A stretch of DNA of 64,000 bases from Mycobacterium sp. shizuoka-1 (GTDB lineage Bacteria; Actinomycetota; Actinomycetes; Mycobacteriales; Mycobacteriaceae), in assembly GCF_002723835.1 (NCBI RefSeq), contig NZ_BEWG01000113.1, forward strand, positions 61,640 through 125,639. Direction: 5' to 3'. Numbering within the stretch: the first letter of the stretch is position 1; every line of letters begins with the position of its first letter. Position numbers and translations under genes: made by a program. Below are positions 52,172 to 62,813 of the stretch, piece after piece. The notes below the pieces were generated by a model. It was not told the origin of the DNA, ran no database searches, and worked only from the letters and a program-made list of their open reading frames with translations.

Positions 52172-52962
52172 GCGCCGCACAGCTGCCCGGCGCGTGGAAC
52201 TTTCGCGACGTCGCGGAGAAAACCGGTGTGCGGCCGGGGTTGTTTTTCCGGTCCAGTGAGATCAGCAGGCTCGACGATGATGGCCGAGATGTTCTGCGCG
52301 GCTTGGGCATCGGCGATGTCGCCGATCTACGTTCGCCGGTCGAGGTGGAGCGCCGAGGCCCGGGCGCGGTGCCGCAGGACGTAACGGTGCACCTACTGCC
52401 CTTCCCTGATCTGTCCCATGCGCCGACCACCGCACCCCACGAAACGGCGTGGGAGAAGATCATGAGCGAGGCCACCCCGGACGACGACGTGATCGCCGCC
52501 GGGGAGAAGTGGATGAACGACGAGTACGCGCGGTTCGCCACGCTGGCTGGCGCGCGGCGCGCCGTCCGCCGGATAGCGACGCTGCTCGCCGACAACCGGC
52601 CGGTGCTGGTGCACTGCTTCGCCGGTAAGGACCGCACGGGGTTCTCCATCGCGGTGGTGCTGGAAGCCATCGGCGTACCTCGGGATGCCATCGTGGCCGA
52701 CTTCCTGCGCAGCAACGATGCCGTGGGCCGGTTGCGGGACCGGATTCTGGAGTCGGTGCGTAGCCGTGAGGGCATGACACCGGAAGTGGTGGCCTTCGCC
52801 GAGTCGCGCTTGCCCGACGGCGTACTCGGCGTCAAAGAGGAGTACCTCGCGACAGCCCGGCGCGTGATCGACGAGCAGTACGGCGGTCTGCCGGGCTACC
52901 TGGACGCCGCGGAGGTCAGCGCCGACGATCTGGCCCGGCTGCGCACGGCCCTACTGGGTTAG
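52168..52962 (+). CDS. ptpB: Tyrosine/lipid phosphatase PtpB-like
   Basis: 264 residues from GTG 52168, GTGA overlap with fadE2. The active-site P-loop is HCFAGKDRTG with nucleophile Cys150; the Lys after Gly is typical of MptpB, a triple-specificity phosphatase for phosphotyrosine, phosphoserine and phosphoinositides. NFRDVAEKTGVRPGLFFRSSE is the family start and DLRSPVEVERRGPG the usual WPD-replacing loop. M. tuberculosis PtpB is secreted and acts in macrophages; no signal peptide is visible here. Its last 12 bases overlap the convergent DUF456 gene. Confidence 0.92.
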   Translation: MSAAQLPGAWNFRDVAEKTGVRPGLFFRSSEISRLDDDGRDVLRGLGIGDVADLRSPVEVERRGPGAVPQDVTVHLLPFPDLSHAPTTAPHETAWEKIMSEATPDDDVIAAGEKWMNDEYARFATLAGARRAVRRIATLLADNRPVLVHCFAGKDRTGFSIAVVLEAIGVPRDAIVADFLRSNDAVGRLRDRILESVRSREGMTPEVVAFAESRLPDGVLGVKEEYLATARRVIDEQYGGLPGYLDAAEVSADDLARLRTALLG

Positions 52963-53436
52963 CACCACCCCGACCACCCAGGCCGCGGTGGCCACCAGCC
53001 CGCCGACCAGCTCGACGCCCACCGACAGGGCGACCGCCTTGAGCGCGAGTACCGTTGCCGCCCAGGCACGTCGCTGATCTCGCCGGGCGGCGAGTTCGGC
53101 GAGGTACACCCCCAGCACGAAGCCGACCAGCAAGCCGACGACCGGAATCACGAAGAATCCGATCACGCCGAGCACCGCTCCCGCCGCCAGCGTCCCCCTG
53201 CCGACCTGTCCGGCCCGCATCCGCCGGGCCGGCCACAGGTATTTGACCAGCAGGCTGGTCCCCAGTACCGCGGTGACCACGCCGAGCACCGCCCACGACA
53301 CCGGGTCGTGTTCGACGACGGCCCACACCGCGATCGCGGCATAGATCAACAGCGTGCCAGGCAGCAGCGGTACGACGATGCCGACCAGTCCGATCGCGAT
53401 GGCGAGCCCCACGAGAACGATGCCGCCGATGCTCAC
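52951..53436 (-). CDS. DUF456 membrane protein
   Basis: 161 residues, four to five glycine-rich helices (GGIVLVGLAIAIGLVGIVVPLLPGTLL; GVIGFFVIPVVGLLVGFVLGVYLAEL), typical DUF456. Function unknown. It is convergent with ptpB (12-base overlap) and divergent from pntA, with about 293 bases between them that contain repeated GGACA elements and a hairpin. Confidence 0.88.
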   Translation of the reverse strand: MSIGGIVLVGLAIAIGLVGIVVPLLPGTLLIYAAIAVWAVVEHDPVSWAVLGVVTAVLGTSLLVKYLWPARRMRAGQVGRGTLAAGAVLGVIGFFVIPVVGLLVGFVLGVYLAELAARRDQRRAWAATVLALKAVALSVGVELVGGLVATAAWVVGVVLTQ

Positions 53437-53471
53437 CCATCGAGCCTAGGGCCTCGTCATGCCGCTCAACT

Positions 53472-53581
53472 GGACACCTGTCGTGCGGATGGACACGTGG
53501 CCGCCCGTCGCACCCGCGGCGCGGGTGCAAGATGCGCACCCTGCCCGTGAAACCCGGGGTCGGAGAAACGGACAAGTGTCC
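53472..53581. promoter_or_regulatory. Three GGACA-type sites and a hairpin upstream of pntA
   Basis: GGACACCTGTCG (53472-53483), GGACACGTGGCC (53491-53502) and GGACAAGTGTCC (53570-53581) share the form GGACA-N2-TGTCC, the third being an exact inverted repeat. Between them is a perfect 8-bp stem GCACCCGC/GCGGGTGC with a 3-base loop (53510-53528). The elements lie in the 293-base gap between DUF456 and pntA. The regulator is unknown. Confidence 0.5.
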
Positions 53582-53729
53582 ATTTTAGTAATTCTCACGC
53601 CGGTGTAGCCCCAGTTTCAGACACCTGACCAGCGCCAACGGCGCCAGGGGTACGGAGTTCACCCTGCCATTCCATACACTGACATCTTCCATCCGGCCTC
53701 CGCAGGATCAACCAGATCGGATCGCATCG

Positions 53730-55262
53730 ATGCTCATCGGGATTCCACGCGAGTCTCTACCGGGGGAGACGCGTGTCGCCGCCACACCGCAGACCGTCGG
53801 ACAGCTCATCAAACTCGGCTATGACGTGCTCGTCGAGTCCGGTGCGGGTGTCGCGGCGAGCTTCTCCGACGAGGCATTTGTCGAGGCCGGCGCCGGGATC
53901 GGGACCGCGGCGGAAGCGCTGGCCACCGATATCGTGCTCAAGGTCAACGCACCCACCAGTGCCGAGATCGCCGCGCTGCGCGACGGGGCAACACTGATCA
54001 GCTTGATCTCCCCCGCTCTGAAACCCGAACTGGTCGAGGAGTTGTCCACGCGGCCCATCACGGTGCTGGCCATGGACGCGGTCCCGCGGATCTCGCGAGC
54101 CCAGTCCCTGGACGTGCTGTCGTCGATGGCCAATATCGCCGGCTACCGAGCGGTCGTCGAGGCAGCACATGCGTTCGGCCGCTTCTTCACCGGCCAGGTG
54201 ACCGCGGCGGGCAAGGTACCGCCGGCCAAAGTGCTGGTCGTCGGCGCGGGTGTGGCCGGCCTGGCAGCGATTGGCGCCGCAGGCAGCCTCGGCGCCATCG
54301 TGCGCGCCACCGACCCGCGCCCCGAGGTCGCTGATCAGGTCAAATCCCTTGGTGGAGAATATCTTTCCATCGAATCCCCCGAGACCGAGGTCTCGGCCAC
54401 CGGGTACGCCAAGGAGATGGGCGACGATTACAAGGCCCGCGAGGCGCAGCTGTACGCCGATCAGAGCCAAGACGTCGACATCATCATCACGACGGCGCTG
54501 ATCCCTGGGCGGCCCGCGCCGCGCATCATCACCGCCGACATGGTCGCCTCGATGAAATCGGGCAGTGTCATCGTCGACATGGCCGCGGCCAACGGCGGCA
54601 ATGTCGAGGGCACCGTCAAAGACCAGGCCGTCGTCACCGACAACGGCGTGACCATCATCGGCTACACCGACCTGGCCGGCCGACTGCCCGCCCAGGCATC
54701 GCAGCTCTATGGCACCAACCTGGTCAACCTCCTCAAACTGCTGACCCCGGAGAAAGACGGCACGCTCGTCCTCGATTTCGACGACGTCGTCCAGCGGTCG
54801 GTCACCGTGGTCCGCGACGGTGAGACGACGTGGCCGCCACCACCGGTACAGGTGTCGGCGGCGCCGGCACCGGCCGCGACGACCACCCCGGCAGTCCAGC
54901 AGACCAAACAACCGATGACGATGGGCCGCCGGCTCGGCATCACCTTCGGCGCCGCTGCCCTGCTGTTCCTACTCATCGCGTTGTCCCCGGCCGCCCTGCA
55001 GGTACACCTGACGGTCTTCGCACTGGCGATCGTGATCGGCTACTACGTCATCGGCCACGTGCACCACGCCCTGCACACCCCGCTGATGTCGGTGACCAAC
55101 GCCATCTCCGGCATCATCGTCGTCGGCGCGCTACTTCAGATCGGCCACGGTGACGCCATCGTCACGACATTGGCTGCCGTCGCCATCCTGCTTGCCAGTA
55201 TCAACATCTTCGGTGGCTTCGCGGTGACGCGTCGCATGCTCGCGATGTTCTCGAGGAGCTGA
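53730..55262 (+). CDS. pntA: NAD(P) transhydrogenase alpha subunit (single-chain PntA)
   Basis: 510 residues from ATG 53730. Domain I (about 1-365) resembles alanine dehydrogenase and binds [38 protein letters not shown] and [12 protein letters not shown] Pro/Ala/Thr linker (about 370-395) leads to the membrane part with four helices ([37 protein letters not shown]). In M. tuberculosis domain I and the membrane part are separate genes (pntAa, pntAb); here they are one chain, as in E. coli. The enzyme couples proton flow to NADPH formation. pntB starts two bases after the stop. Confidence 0.95.
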   Translation: MLIGIPRESLPGETRVAATPQTVGQLIKLGYDVLVESGAGVAASFSDEAFVEAGAGIGTAAEALATDIVLKVNAPTSAEIAALRDGATLISLISPALKPELVEELSTRPITVLAMDAVPRISRAQSLDVLSSMANIAGYRAVVEAAHAFGRFFTGQVTAAGKVPPAKVLVVGAGVAGLAAIGAAGSLGAIVRATDPRPEVADQVKSLGGEYLSIESPETEVSATGYAKEMGDDYKAREAQLYADQSQDVDIIITTALIPGRPAPRIITADMVASMKSGSVIVDMAAANGGNVEGTVKDQAVVTDNGVTIIGYTDLAGRLPAQASQLYGTNLVNLLKLLTPEKDGTLVLDFDDVVQRSVTVVRDGETTWPPPPVQVSAAPAPAATTTPAVQQTKQPMTMGRRLGITFGAAALLFLLIALSPAALQVHLTVFALAIVIGYYVIGHVHHALHTPLMSVTNAISGIIVVGALLQIGHGDAIVTTLAAVAILLASINIFGGFAVTRRMLAMFSRS

Positions 55263-55263
55263 G

Positions 55264-56685
55264 TTGTTCACATTAGAGACGGCCGCCACCGCGGCCTACG
55301 TCGTCGCGGCCCTGCTGTTCATCCTGGCGCTGGCCGGGCTGTCCAAGCACGAAACATCGCGGGCCGGAAACACATTCGGCATGGCCGGCATGGTCGTCGC
55401 GCTGGTCGCCACCATCGCGCTGGCCCTGGCCCGCCATATCGAGCCGATCGGCCTGGGCCTGCTGGTCGGGGCCATGGCGATCGGTGCCGCGGTCGGGTTG
55501 TGGCGGGCCCGCGTCGTCGAGATGACCGGTATGCCCGAGCTGATTGCCCTGCTGCACAGCTTCGTCGGCCTGGCCGCGGTGTTGGTCGGCTGGAACGGCT
55601 ACCTGCACGTCGAACACGATCTGGCCGGCGCCGAGGCCGCGATGCTCAACAGTGAGGGCATGCTCGGCATCCACTCCGCCGAGGTCTTCATCGGCGTGTT
55701 CATCGGCGCCGTGACCTTCACCGGATCGATCGTCGCCAACCTGAAACTGTCGGCACGAATCAAGTCGGCACCACTGATGTTGCCCGGCAAGAACTTTCTC
55801 AATGTCGGTGCCCTGGTGTTGTTCGTGGCGTTCACCGTCTGGTTCGTCATCGAACCGCAGCTGTGGCTGCTCGTCGTCGTCACGGTGTTGGCGCTGCTGC
55901 TGGGCTGGCACCTGGTCGCCTCCATCGGCGGTGGCGACATGCCGGTCGTGGTGTCGATGCTCAACAGCTATTCCGGTTGGGCTGCAGCCGCTTCGGGTTT
56001 CTTGCTGTCCAACGATCTGTTGATCGTCACCGGGGCCCTGGTCGGGTCCTCGGGTGCCTACCTGTCCTACATCATGTGCAAAGCCATGAACCGCTCGTTC
56101 ATCTCGGTCATCGCCGGCGGGTTCGGCATCGAAGCAGGACCAGCCGAGGACAAGGACTACGGCGAACATCGCGAGATCACCGCCGAGGGAGCCGCCGAGC
56201 TCTTGTCGTCGGCCAGTTCGGTGATCATCACCCCGGGTTACGGGATGGCCGTGGCCCAGGCCCAGTACGGCGTGGCCGAGCTGACCCGCAAGCTGCGCGA
56301 GCGGGGTGTCACGGTGCGTTTCGGGATCCACCCCGTCGCAGGCCGTCTGCCCGGACATATGAACGTGCTGCTGGCAGAGGCCAAGGTGCCCTACGACATC
56401 GTGCTCGAAATGGACGAGATCAACGACGATTTCGACAGCACCTCGGTGGTGTTGGTGATCGGCGCCAACGACACGGTGAATCCGGCGGCGTCGGAAGATC
56501 CGGGCAGCCCGATCGCCGGTATGCCGGTGCTGACGGTCTGGAATGCCGAACACGTCATCGTGTTCAAACGGTCCATGGCCTCCGGTTACGCCGGCGTGCA
56601 GAATCCACTGTTCTTCCGGGAGAACACCCAGATGCTGTTCGGCGATGCGCGCGACAGGGTCGACGACATCAACGCCGCACTGTAA
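55264..56685 (+). CDS. pntB: NAD(P) transhydrogenase beta subunit
   Basis: 473 residues from TTG 55264, with GGAG upstream inside pntA. About eight to nine helices (1-270; [38 protein letters not shown]) and the NADP-binding domain III (from about 290): [37 protein letters not shown] and [13 protein letters not shown]. With PntA it forms the proton-translocating enzyme that reduces NADP+ by NADH. Confidence 0.95.
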   Translation: MFTLETAATAAYVVAALLFILALAGLSKHETSRAGNTFGMAGMVVALVATIALALARHIEPIGLGLLVGAMAIGAAVGLWRARVVEMTGMPELIALLHSFVGLAAVLVGWNGYLHVEHDLAGAEAAMLNSEGMLGIHSAEVFIGVFIGAVTFTGSIVANLKLSARIKSAPLMLPGKNFLNVGALVLFVAFTVWFVIEPQLWLLVVVTVLALLLGWHLVASIGGGDMPVVVSMLNSYSGWAAAASGFLLSNDLLIVTGALVGSSGAYLSYIMCKAMNRSFISVIAGGFGIEAGPAEDKDYGEHREITAEGAAELLSSASSVIITPGYGMAVAQAQYGVAELTRKLRERGVTVRFGIHPVAGRLPGHMNVLLAEAKVPYDIVLEMDEINDDFDSTSVVLVIGANDTVNPAASEDPGSPIAGMPVLTVWNAEHVIVFKRSMASGYAGVQNPLFFRENTQMLFGDARDRVDDINAAL

Positions 56686-56694
56686 GACCGTGCG

Positions 56695-57564
56695 GTGAAC
56701 GGCCGCGTCCCGATGTGGTCGGTGCCGATGTTCTTCATCGTCGGCGCCGTATCGCAGTATGCCGGTGCCGCGCTGGCGGTCTTTCTGTTCGCCACGGCCA
56801 ACCCGGCTGCGGTGGCCTGGCTGCGTGCCGCAGGAGCCGCCGTCGTGCTGCTCGCCTGGCGCAGACCGTGGCGCCTGGGGTGGACGCGTCGAGGTCTTGC
56901 CGTCGCCGCCGGCTTCGGAGTCGTCACCGTCGGGATGAACGTGGCGTTCTTCGAGGCGATTTCACGGATCCCGCTCGGCACCGCGGTGGCAATCGAATTC
57001 ATCGGTCCCGTCGCGGTGGCGACGCTCGGCACGCGGCGCCCCCGTGATGTTCTCGCCGTCGTGCTCGCGGCGGGCGGAGTGGCACTGCTCGCCGGAGTGC
57101 AGGCCGGTGCCGATCCCATCGGCGTGTTCTTCGCGCTGACCGCCGCGGCGCTGTGGGCGGGTTACATTCTGCTCGGCAAACGGGTCGCCGAGACGGGGTC
57201 GGGGCAAGGTTCCCTGGCCATCGGGATGGCCGTCGCGGCAGTCGTGCTGGCGGCGCCCCTGCTGGCCGGTCAGCTACACACCGACGCACGCGTGCTCACC
57301 GATCCCCGAATCTGGTTGGTGGGCCTTGGTGTCGGCGTGCAGTCCACGGCGGTGCCGTACGCGCTCGATCAGTTCGTCCTGACGCTCATCCCCCGGGCTC
57401 GCTTCGCCCTGCTTCTGGCCCTGCTGCCCGCCACCGCAGCCGGTATCGGCGCGGTCATGCTGCATCAGTGGCCGACGCCCACCGAACTCGCGGGCATCGC
57501 CTTGGTCATGACCGCACTGGTCATCAGTGCGGACGACTCGGTCGCCGAGGACACCGGAACCTAG
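56695..57564 (+). CDS. EamA-family transporter
   Basis: 289 residues from GTG 56695, nine bases after pntB. Ten helices in two EamA repeats (AGAALAVFLFATANPAAVAWLRAAG; ALWAGYILLGKRVAETGSG), as in RhtA/YddG-like threonine, homoserine or aromatic amino-acid exporters. The loop GVALLAGVQAGADPIGVFFALTA is typical. It may share the pnt transcript. The stop overlaps the convergent HAD gene by four bases. Confidence 0.88.
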   Translation: MNGRVPMWSVPMFFIVGAVSQYAGAALAVFLFATANPAAVAWLRAAGAAVVLLAWRRPWRLGWTRRGLAVAAGFGVVTVGMNVAFFEAISRIPLGTAVAIEFIGPVAVATLGTRRPRDVLAVVLAAGGVALLAGVQAGADPIGVFFALTAAALWAGYILLGKRVAETGSGQGSLAIGMAVAAVVLAAPLLAGQLHTDARVLTDPRIWLVGLGVGVQSTAVPYALDQFVLTLIPRARFALLLALLPATAAGIGAVMLHQWPTPTELAGIALVMTALVISADDSVAEDTGT

Positions 57565-58256
57565 AGCTTGTCGGCCAGATCGAGGAAATCCGTTGCGGTG
57601 AAGTCGAATTCGCCTGGATCGAACGCCACGCGATAGCGCCCTGGTTGTCCCCATTCCAGCGGCCGGTCGACGTAGCCGGTGCGCAGGCCGGCATCGCGGG
57701 CGGCTCGCAGATCGCTCGGGTGCGCCGCGACCAGCATCAAGTCCTCGGGTGCCACGTCCAGGATCTGCGCACAGCCGAGATAAGCCTCGGGATCGGGTTT
57801 GTAATGGCCGAAGATCTCCGCCGAGAGCACGCAATCCCATGGCAGCCCAGCCCGTTTGGCCATCTCGGTCAGCAGCGACACGTTGCCGTTCGACAGGGTG
57901 GTGATGGTGAAGCGTTGCTTGAGCCGGTGCAGCCCCGCCACCGCATCGGGCCAGGGCGCCAGCCGGTGCCAGGCGCGGTTGAGGTGGTCGACCTCGTCGT
58001 CGGCCACCGATACCTCGGCGTCGCGTAGCAGGTCGTCCAGGATTCTGCGATGAAGATCGTCCAGCCGGGTCCACGGCAGTGCGCCGCGCCGCACGGCATC
58101 CATCGCCGGAACGTAGCCGGCCCGCCAGTTGTCGGCGAACGTCGCCCAATCCCGGTGGACGCCATGCCGATTCCCGAACTCACCGAGCTCGCCGATGATG
58201 CTCGAGCGCCAGTCGACGACGGTGCCGAAGACGTCGAAGGCCAACACGCGAATCAT
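57561..58256 (-). CDS. HAD-type haloacid dehalogenase (type II)
   Basis: 231 residues from ATG 58256 with GAGGA upstream. HAD motif I AFDVFGTVVDWRSS with the nucleophile Asp, motif II TLSNGN, and motif III KPDPEAYLGCAQIL. Type II 2-haloacid dehalogenases and related phosphatases share these motifs; the FDVFGT start and SNGN favour the dehalogenase subgroup. Substrate uncertain. It lies between convergent EamA and the SDR on its own strand. Confidence 0.88.
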   Translation of the reverse strand: MIRVLAFDVFGTVVDWRSSIIGELGEFGNRHGVHRDWATFADNWRAGYVPAMDAVRRGALPWTRLDDLHRRILDDLLRDAEVSVADDEVDHLNRAWHRLAPWPDAVAGLHRLKQRFTITTLSNGNVSLLTEMAKRAGLPWDCVLSAEIFGHYKPDPEAYLGCAQILDVAPEDLMLVAAHPSDLRAARDAGLRTGYVDRPLEWGQPGRYRVAFDPGEFDFTATDFLDLADKL

Positions 58257-58293
58257 GAGAATCCTCGCGTGTCGGCCCTCGACGCCGTCATGG

Positions 58294-59157
58294 TCAGCCG
58301 AGCGAGAAGTTGGCCTGCTTGGCGGCCGACAGGTCGTCGATCGTCGACCACTGCGAAGCCACGTCGTCGACGCTCGGGACGTGGTCGAAAGTGACGCCCT
58401 CGTTCTGGAACAGCGCGGCGCGCTGCACCTTGCCGCCACCGACGATGAACACCGAGGCCGAGTCGGGCACCTCTTCGGTGCACAGGTAGCCGACCACCGG
58501 CGCCACGTATTCGGGGGTGAGCTTCTTGAACACCTCCGGCGGCAGGATGTCCTCGGTCATGCGGGTGGCGGCGATCGGCGCCAGCGCATTGGCCTTGATG
58601 TTGTACTTGGCGCCTTCCTGGGCCAGCGTGTTGATCAGGCCGACCAGACCGAGCTTGGCGGCGCTGTAGTTGGCCTGCCCGAAGTTGCCGAACAGACCGC
58701 TGGTGGAGGTGGCGACCACGATGCGGCCGTAGCTCTGCTCACGGAAGTGCGGCCAGGCGGCGCGAATGACGTTGTAGCCGCCGTACAGGTGCACCTTGAG
58801 CACCGAGTCCCAGTTCTCGAACGGCATCTTGTGGAAGGTGCCGTCGCGCAGGATGCCCGCGTTGCTGACGATGCCGTCGATCTTGCCGAACTCTTCGAGC
58901 GCGGTCTTGACGATGTTCTCCCCGCCCTCGGGCTCGGCGACCGAGTCGTAGTTGGCGACGGCACGACCGCCGGCCTCCTTGATCTCGGCAACGACCTGGT
59001 CGGCCATCGAGTGGCCGGCGCCGGTGCCGTCGCGCGCACCGCCGAGGTCGTTGACCACGACACTGGCGCCCTCGCGGGCCAGGGTCAGCGCGTATTCGCG
59101 GCCCAGACCACCGCCGGCACCGGTGACGACGATGACTCGATCCACAACTCCGGGCAT
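58294..59157 (-). CDS. Short-chain dehydrogenase (Rv0148-like)
   Basis: 287 residues from ATG 59157 with GGAAAGGAAG upstream. MaoC-less SDR of the MFE-2 type: VVTGAGGGLGREYALTLAREGASVVVNDLGG (two parts), SNAGILRDGTF, catalytic Ser in STSGLFGNFGQANYSAAKLGL with YxxxK. The Asn-Asp-Leu after beta-2 suggests NAD(H). Likely 3-hydroxyacyl-CoA or steroid dehydrogenase. Length and motifs agree with Rv0148. Confidence 0.92.
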   Translation of the reverse strand: MPGVVDRVIVVTGAGGGLGREYALTLAREGASVVVNDLGGARDGTGAGHSMADQVVAEIKEAGGRAVANYDSVAEPEGGENIVKTALEEFGKIDGIVSNAGILRDGTFHKMPFENWDSVLKVHLYGGYNVIRAAWPHFREQSYGRIVVATSTSGLFGNFGQANYSAAKLGLVGLINTLAQEGAKYNIKANALAPIAATRMTEDILPPEVFKKLTPEYVAPVVGYLCTEEVPDSASVFIVGGGKVQRAALFQNEGVTFDHVPSVDDVASQWSTIDDLSAAKQANFSLG

Positions 59158-59235
59158 GAGCTTCCTTTCCTTGTGCCTGACGGAACGTACTCCCTGTATA
59201 CGTGGGCCGCCGAAGCTCCGGGCACCCGGGTGGTG

Positions 59236-60240
<1,005 letters not shown>

Positions 60241-60318
60241 TCAACCCAGGTCAGCCAGGGTTATACGACGATGGTACCGAGAAACTTAGCCAGACTATGT
60301 GACTGTGGCGCACGTCAC

Positions 60319-60334
60319 CGCCGGCTAGCCGGCG
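60319..60334. terminator. 16-bp palindrome over the TetR stop codon
   Basis: CGCCGGCTAGCCGGCG is a perfect palindrome that contains the stop codon of the TetR gene (60325-60327). It can form a hairpin at the end of that transcript or be only a constraint of codon choice. The adjacent GTGAC/GTCAC pair (60299-60318) adds symmetry. Confidence 0.4.
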
Positions 60335-60957
60335 TGCCAGGCCTTGCCGTTGAGCAACTCCAGGAACTGGTCGGTGATCGCGACCAGTCGCTCGTTGTCG
60401 CCGACGAAGCCGGCATAGAAGCCCAGCCCCCACATGACGGCCATGAACATCTCGGCGGCAGCCTCGATGTCGATGTCGGAGCGCACCTCGCCCGACTCGA
60501 TGGCGTCCTTGATGGCCGCCTTGATGTAGCCGCGGGTGAACTCGCGCGAGTCATGGTTGGACTCGGCCAACTCCGGATGTCGCTCGGCCTCCAGGACAGC
60601 GGTCACGAGGAACGCAGCAACCGAACGGTCTTGCCCCTCGGCCTGTACCACCGCCTGGATGAACGCGCGGATCCGCCCGGCCAGCGCGCCTTCGCGCTGG
60701 GACTGCTGCACGGCGGCCTCGATCACCAAGGCGTTCGTCTGGTCGACGACCTCTTGATACAGCAGCCGTTTGCTGGCGAAGTAGTGGTTGATGGCGGGTC
60801 TGGTCAGGTCGGCGCGGATGGCGATCGCCTGGAAGGTGGCAGCGTCGTAACCCAATTCGCTGAACACCTCACGGGCAGCGCGCATGATGCGCTCGCGCGT
60901 TTCCGCGGCCTTAGCTGCTGGGGGCCGACCCGGGCCCCGACTCGCTGTATGCGGCAC
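60325..60957 (-). CDS. TetR-family regulator (Rv0144-like)
   Basis: 210 residues from GTG 60957 (a TTG at 60975 is possible). HTH at about 20-65: ETRERIMRAAREVFSELGY, DAATFQAIAIRADLTRPAINHYFASK. The C-terminal domain (AAEMFMAVMWGLGFYAGFVGDN) would bind a hydrophobic ligand. It precedes the methyltransferase on the same strand and may control it or itself; no clear operator is seen next to its start in the AT-rich upstream region. Confidence 0.85.
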   Translation of the reverse strand: MPHTASRGPGRPPAAKAAETRERIMRAAREVFSELGYDAATFQAIAIRADLTRPAINHYFASKRLLYQEVVDQTNALVIEAAVQQSQREGALAGRIRAFIQAVVQAEGQDRSVAAFLVTAVLEAERHPELAESNHDSREFTRGYIKAAIKDAIESGEVRSDIDIEAAAEMFMAVMWGLGFYAGFVGDNERLVAITDQFLELLNGKAWHAG

Positions 60958-61265
60958 GGTCAAATTGTGCCACAACCAGGGACGAAATTTTGACGGCCAA
61001 CGACATTTGCTCGCTCATTCCAAATTAGAATCCCGCTCATATTTCCACCCACCTGCGGATTCCGTTGCAGCGGTGCCGTTTTGGCCCGCGATCCGTGCTC
61101 AACCTGCGGTTTTGATTTCGCATATCGGCCAACGTCACCATACCAAAAAGTTTAGTAATGCAAATTCGCACCGAAATTCGCCAATCCTGCAATTGGGCGC
61201 GAGAATCCCCCGTCAAAAGGTTGCTGACCGCTTGAGACGAGTTTGCTAGAGCTGATTTTTGCGGT
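60958..61265. other. AT-rich intergenic region without a gene
   Basis: 308 bases, visibly richer in A and T than the rest of the window, between the TetR start and the aldehyde dehydrogenase end. It contains a direct repeat AAATTCGC (61162-61169 and 61174-61181) and an inverted repeat CCAAT/ATTGG (61181-61196). No ORF with a ribosome site, tRNA or transposon end was seen. Confidence 0.6.
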
Positions 61266-62666
61266 CTACATCACCTTACGCATCAGCCTGATCGCCCGAT
61301 CAGTGTACGGGGGATACATGAGTTTGAGATCCAATTTGGTCGATTTCGCCAATACGGCGCGCCGGTGACTGAGGGCTTCGAAGCCCCACTTTCCGTGATA
61401 CGCACCCATCCCGCTGGCCCCGACTCCGCCGAACGGAAGTTGCGGGACGAGGCAGTGCACCGCCACGTGGTTGACCACCGCGCCCCCGGACGGCATCCGG
61501 TCGACGAGCTCGCGCGCCCGCTCCTGCGACGCGGTGAACACATACAGCGCGAGCGGTTTGGGCCGGGCGTTCACGAACGCCACGGCGGCCTCTGGCGAAT
61601 CCACTCCGATGATCGGCAGGATCGGGCCGAAGATCTCGTCCGACATCACCGGATCGTCGCCGGCCGGGTCGACGATCACCGTCGGCTCGATCCGTAGCGC
61701 CGACCGGTCCGACCCGCCACCGGTGACCACGGTGCCGCTGGTGGCCCCGATCAGCGACACCAGCCGGTCGAACTGGCGCTCATTGACGATGCGCAGCGAC
61801 GGGTCCTTCTCCTGCGCCCGGAACGCGGCGATCGTCGCCACGATCTTGTCGGTCAGCTCGGCGACGATCGTGCGGTCGGCCAGCACGTAGTCCGGCGCGA
61901 TGCAGGTCTGGCCCGAGTTCAGCATCTTGATCCAGGCGATCCGCCGGGCCGCAACGTCGAGGTCGGCGTCGGGCAGAACCACGACCGGGCTCTTGCCACC
62001 CAGTTCCAAGGTCACCGGCGTCAGCGTCGGTGCGGCGGCGGCCATGATCTTGCGGCCGATCTCGGTGCCGCCGGTGAACAGCGCGTGGTCGAAGCCCTGG
62101 GCCATCAGGTCCTGGGTGGTCGACGCGTCGCCCTCGACGACGCGGATGGCTTCGGTGTCCAGGTACTCAGGTACCAAGCGGGCGAGCAGCGCCGAGGTGG
62201 CCGGGGCCAGCTCCGACGGCTTGATCACCATGGCATTGCCCGCGGCGATCGCGGCGACCACCGGTGCCATGCACAGATAGAAGGGGTAGTTCCACGGCCC
62301 GATCACCAAGATCACGCCCAGCGGGTCGTACTGCACCCAGGCCTTACCGGGAAGCTGGGCCAGCGGCAGCCCGTATCGCTTGGGCTTGACCCACTTCTTC
62401 AGATGCTTGCGCGCGAATGCGGCCTCGGCCTTGGTCGAGCCGATATCGCCGAGCCAGGCCTCGAACGAGGATCGGCCCAGATCGCTGGCCAGCGCCTGCG
62501 CGATCTCGGGCTCCCGCTCCTCACACATCCGCTCCACCGCACGCAGTTGCTCGGTGCGCCAGGCCAGCGATCGGGTGCGGCCGGCGTTGAACACCCTGCG
62601 CAGGTCGGCCAGCACGCCGACGGCGCCCTCGCGGGTGTCCTGGTCAGGTGTGATGTGGACGGTCAT
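61266..62666 (-). CDS. Aldehyde dehydrogenase (Rv0147-like)
   Basis: 466 residues from ATG 62666 with GAGGAG six bases upstream. Length and motifs of the class-3-type ALDHs: ILVIGPWNYPFYL, IKPSELAP, FTGGTEIGRKI, general base Glu in LELGGKSPVVV and nucleophile Cys in NSGQTCIAPDYV. The C-terminus contains a hydrophobic/basic patch (KLMYPPYTDRAIRLMRKVM) that could associate with membrane, as in fatty-aldehyde dehydrogenases. Probably oxidises fatty or aromatic aldehydes with NAD(P)+. Divergent from a TetR gene over 147 bases. Confidence 0.93.
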   Translation of the reverse strand: MTVHITPDQDTREGAVGVLADLRRVFNAGRTRSLAWRTEQLRAVERMCEEREPEIAQALASDLGRSSFEAWLGDIGSTKAEAAFARKHLKKWVKPKRYGLPLAQLPGKAWVQYDPLGVILVIGPWNYPFYLCMAPVVAAIAAGNAMVIKPSELAPATSALLARLVPEYLDTEAIRVVEGDASTTQDLMAQGFDHALFTGGTEIGRKIMAAAAPTLTPVTLELGGKSPVVVLPDADLDVAARRIAWIKMLNSGQTCIAPDYVLADRTIVAELTDKIVATIAAFRAQEKDPSLRIVNERQFDRLVSLIGATSGTVVTGGGSDRSALRIEPTVIVDPAGDDPVMSDEIFGPILPIIGVDSPEAAVAFVNARPKPLALYVFTASQERARELVDRMPSGGAVVNHVAVHCLVPQLPFGGVGASGMGAYHGKWGFEALSHRRAVLAKSTKLDLKLMYPPYTDRAIRLMRKVM

Positions 62667-62813
62667 ACCAACTCCTCGCGTCGATCCCGTGTGTCCAGCT
62701 TGCCCCATGGTCGGGGTGCGGCCGCAAGGCCGGGGCGTCGATACCCGCAGACTTGGTCACGATCCCGCACGTCACGGACATCTACCCGGGAGCGCGCACT
62801 ATCGTCATCTCTC

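Noticed and set aside
60243-60262. AACCC/GGGTT inverted repeat as operator of the methyltransferase gene
   Set aside because: Short arms with a 10-base gap; it is weaker than other symmetric elements in the window and lacks independent support.
60884-61249. 121-codon plus-strand frame across the TetR start and AT-rich gap
   Set aside because: No ribosome site, overlaps the TetR helix-turn-helix gene, and the composition changes abruptly inside the frame.
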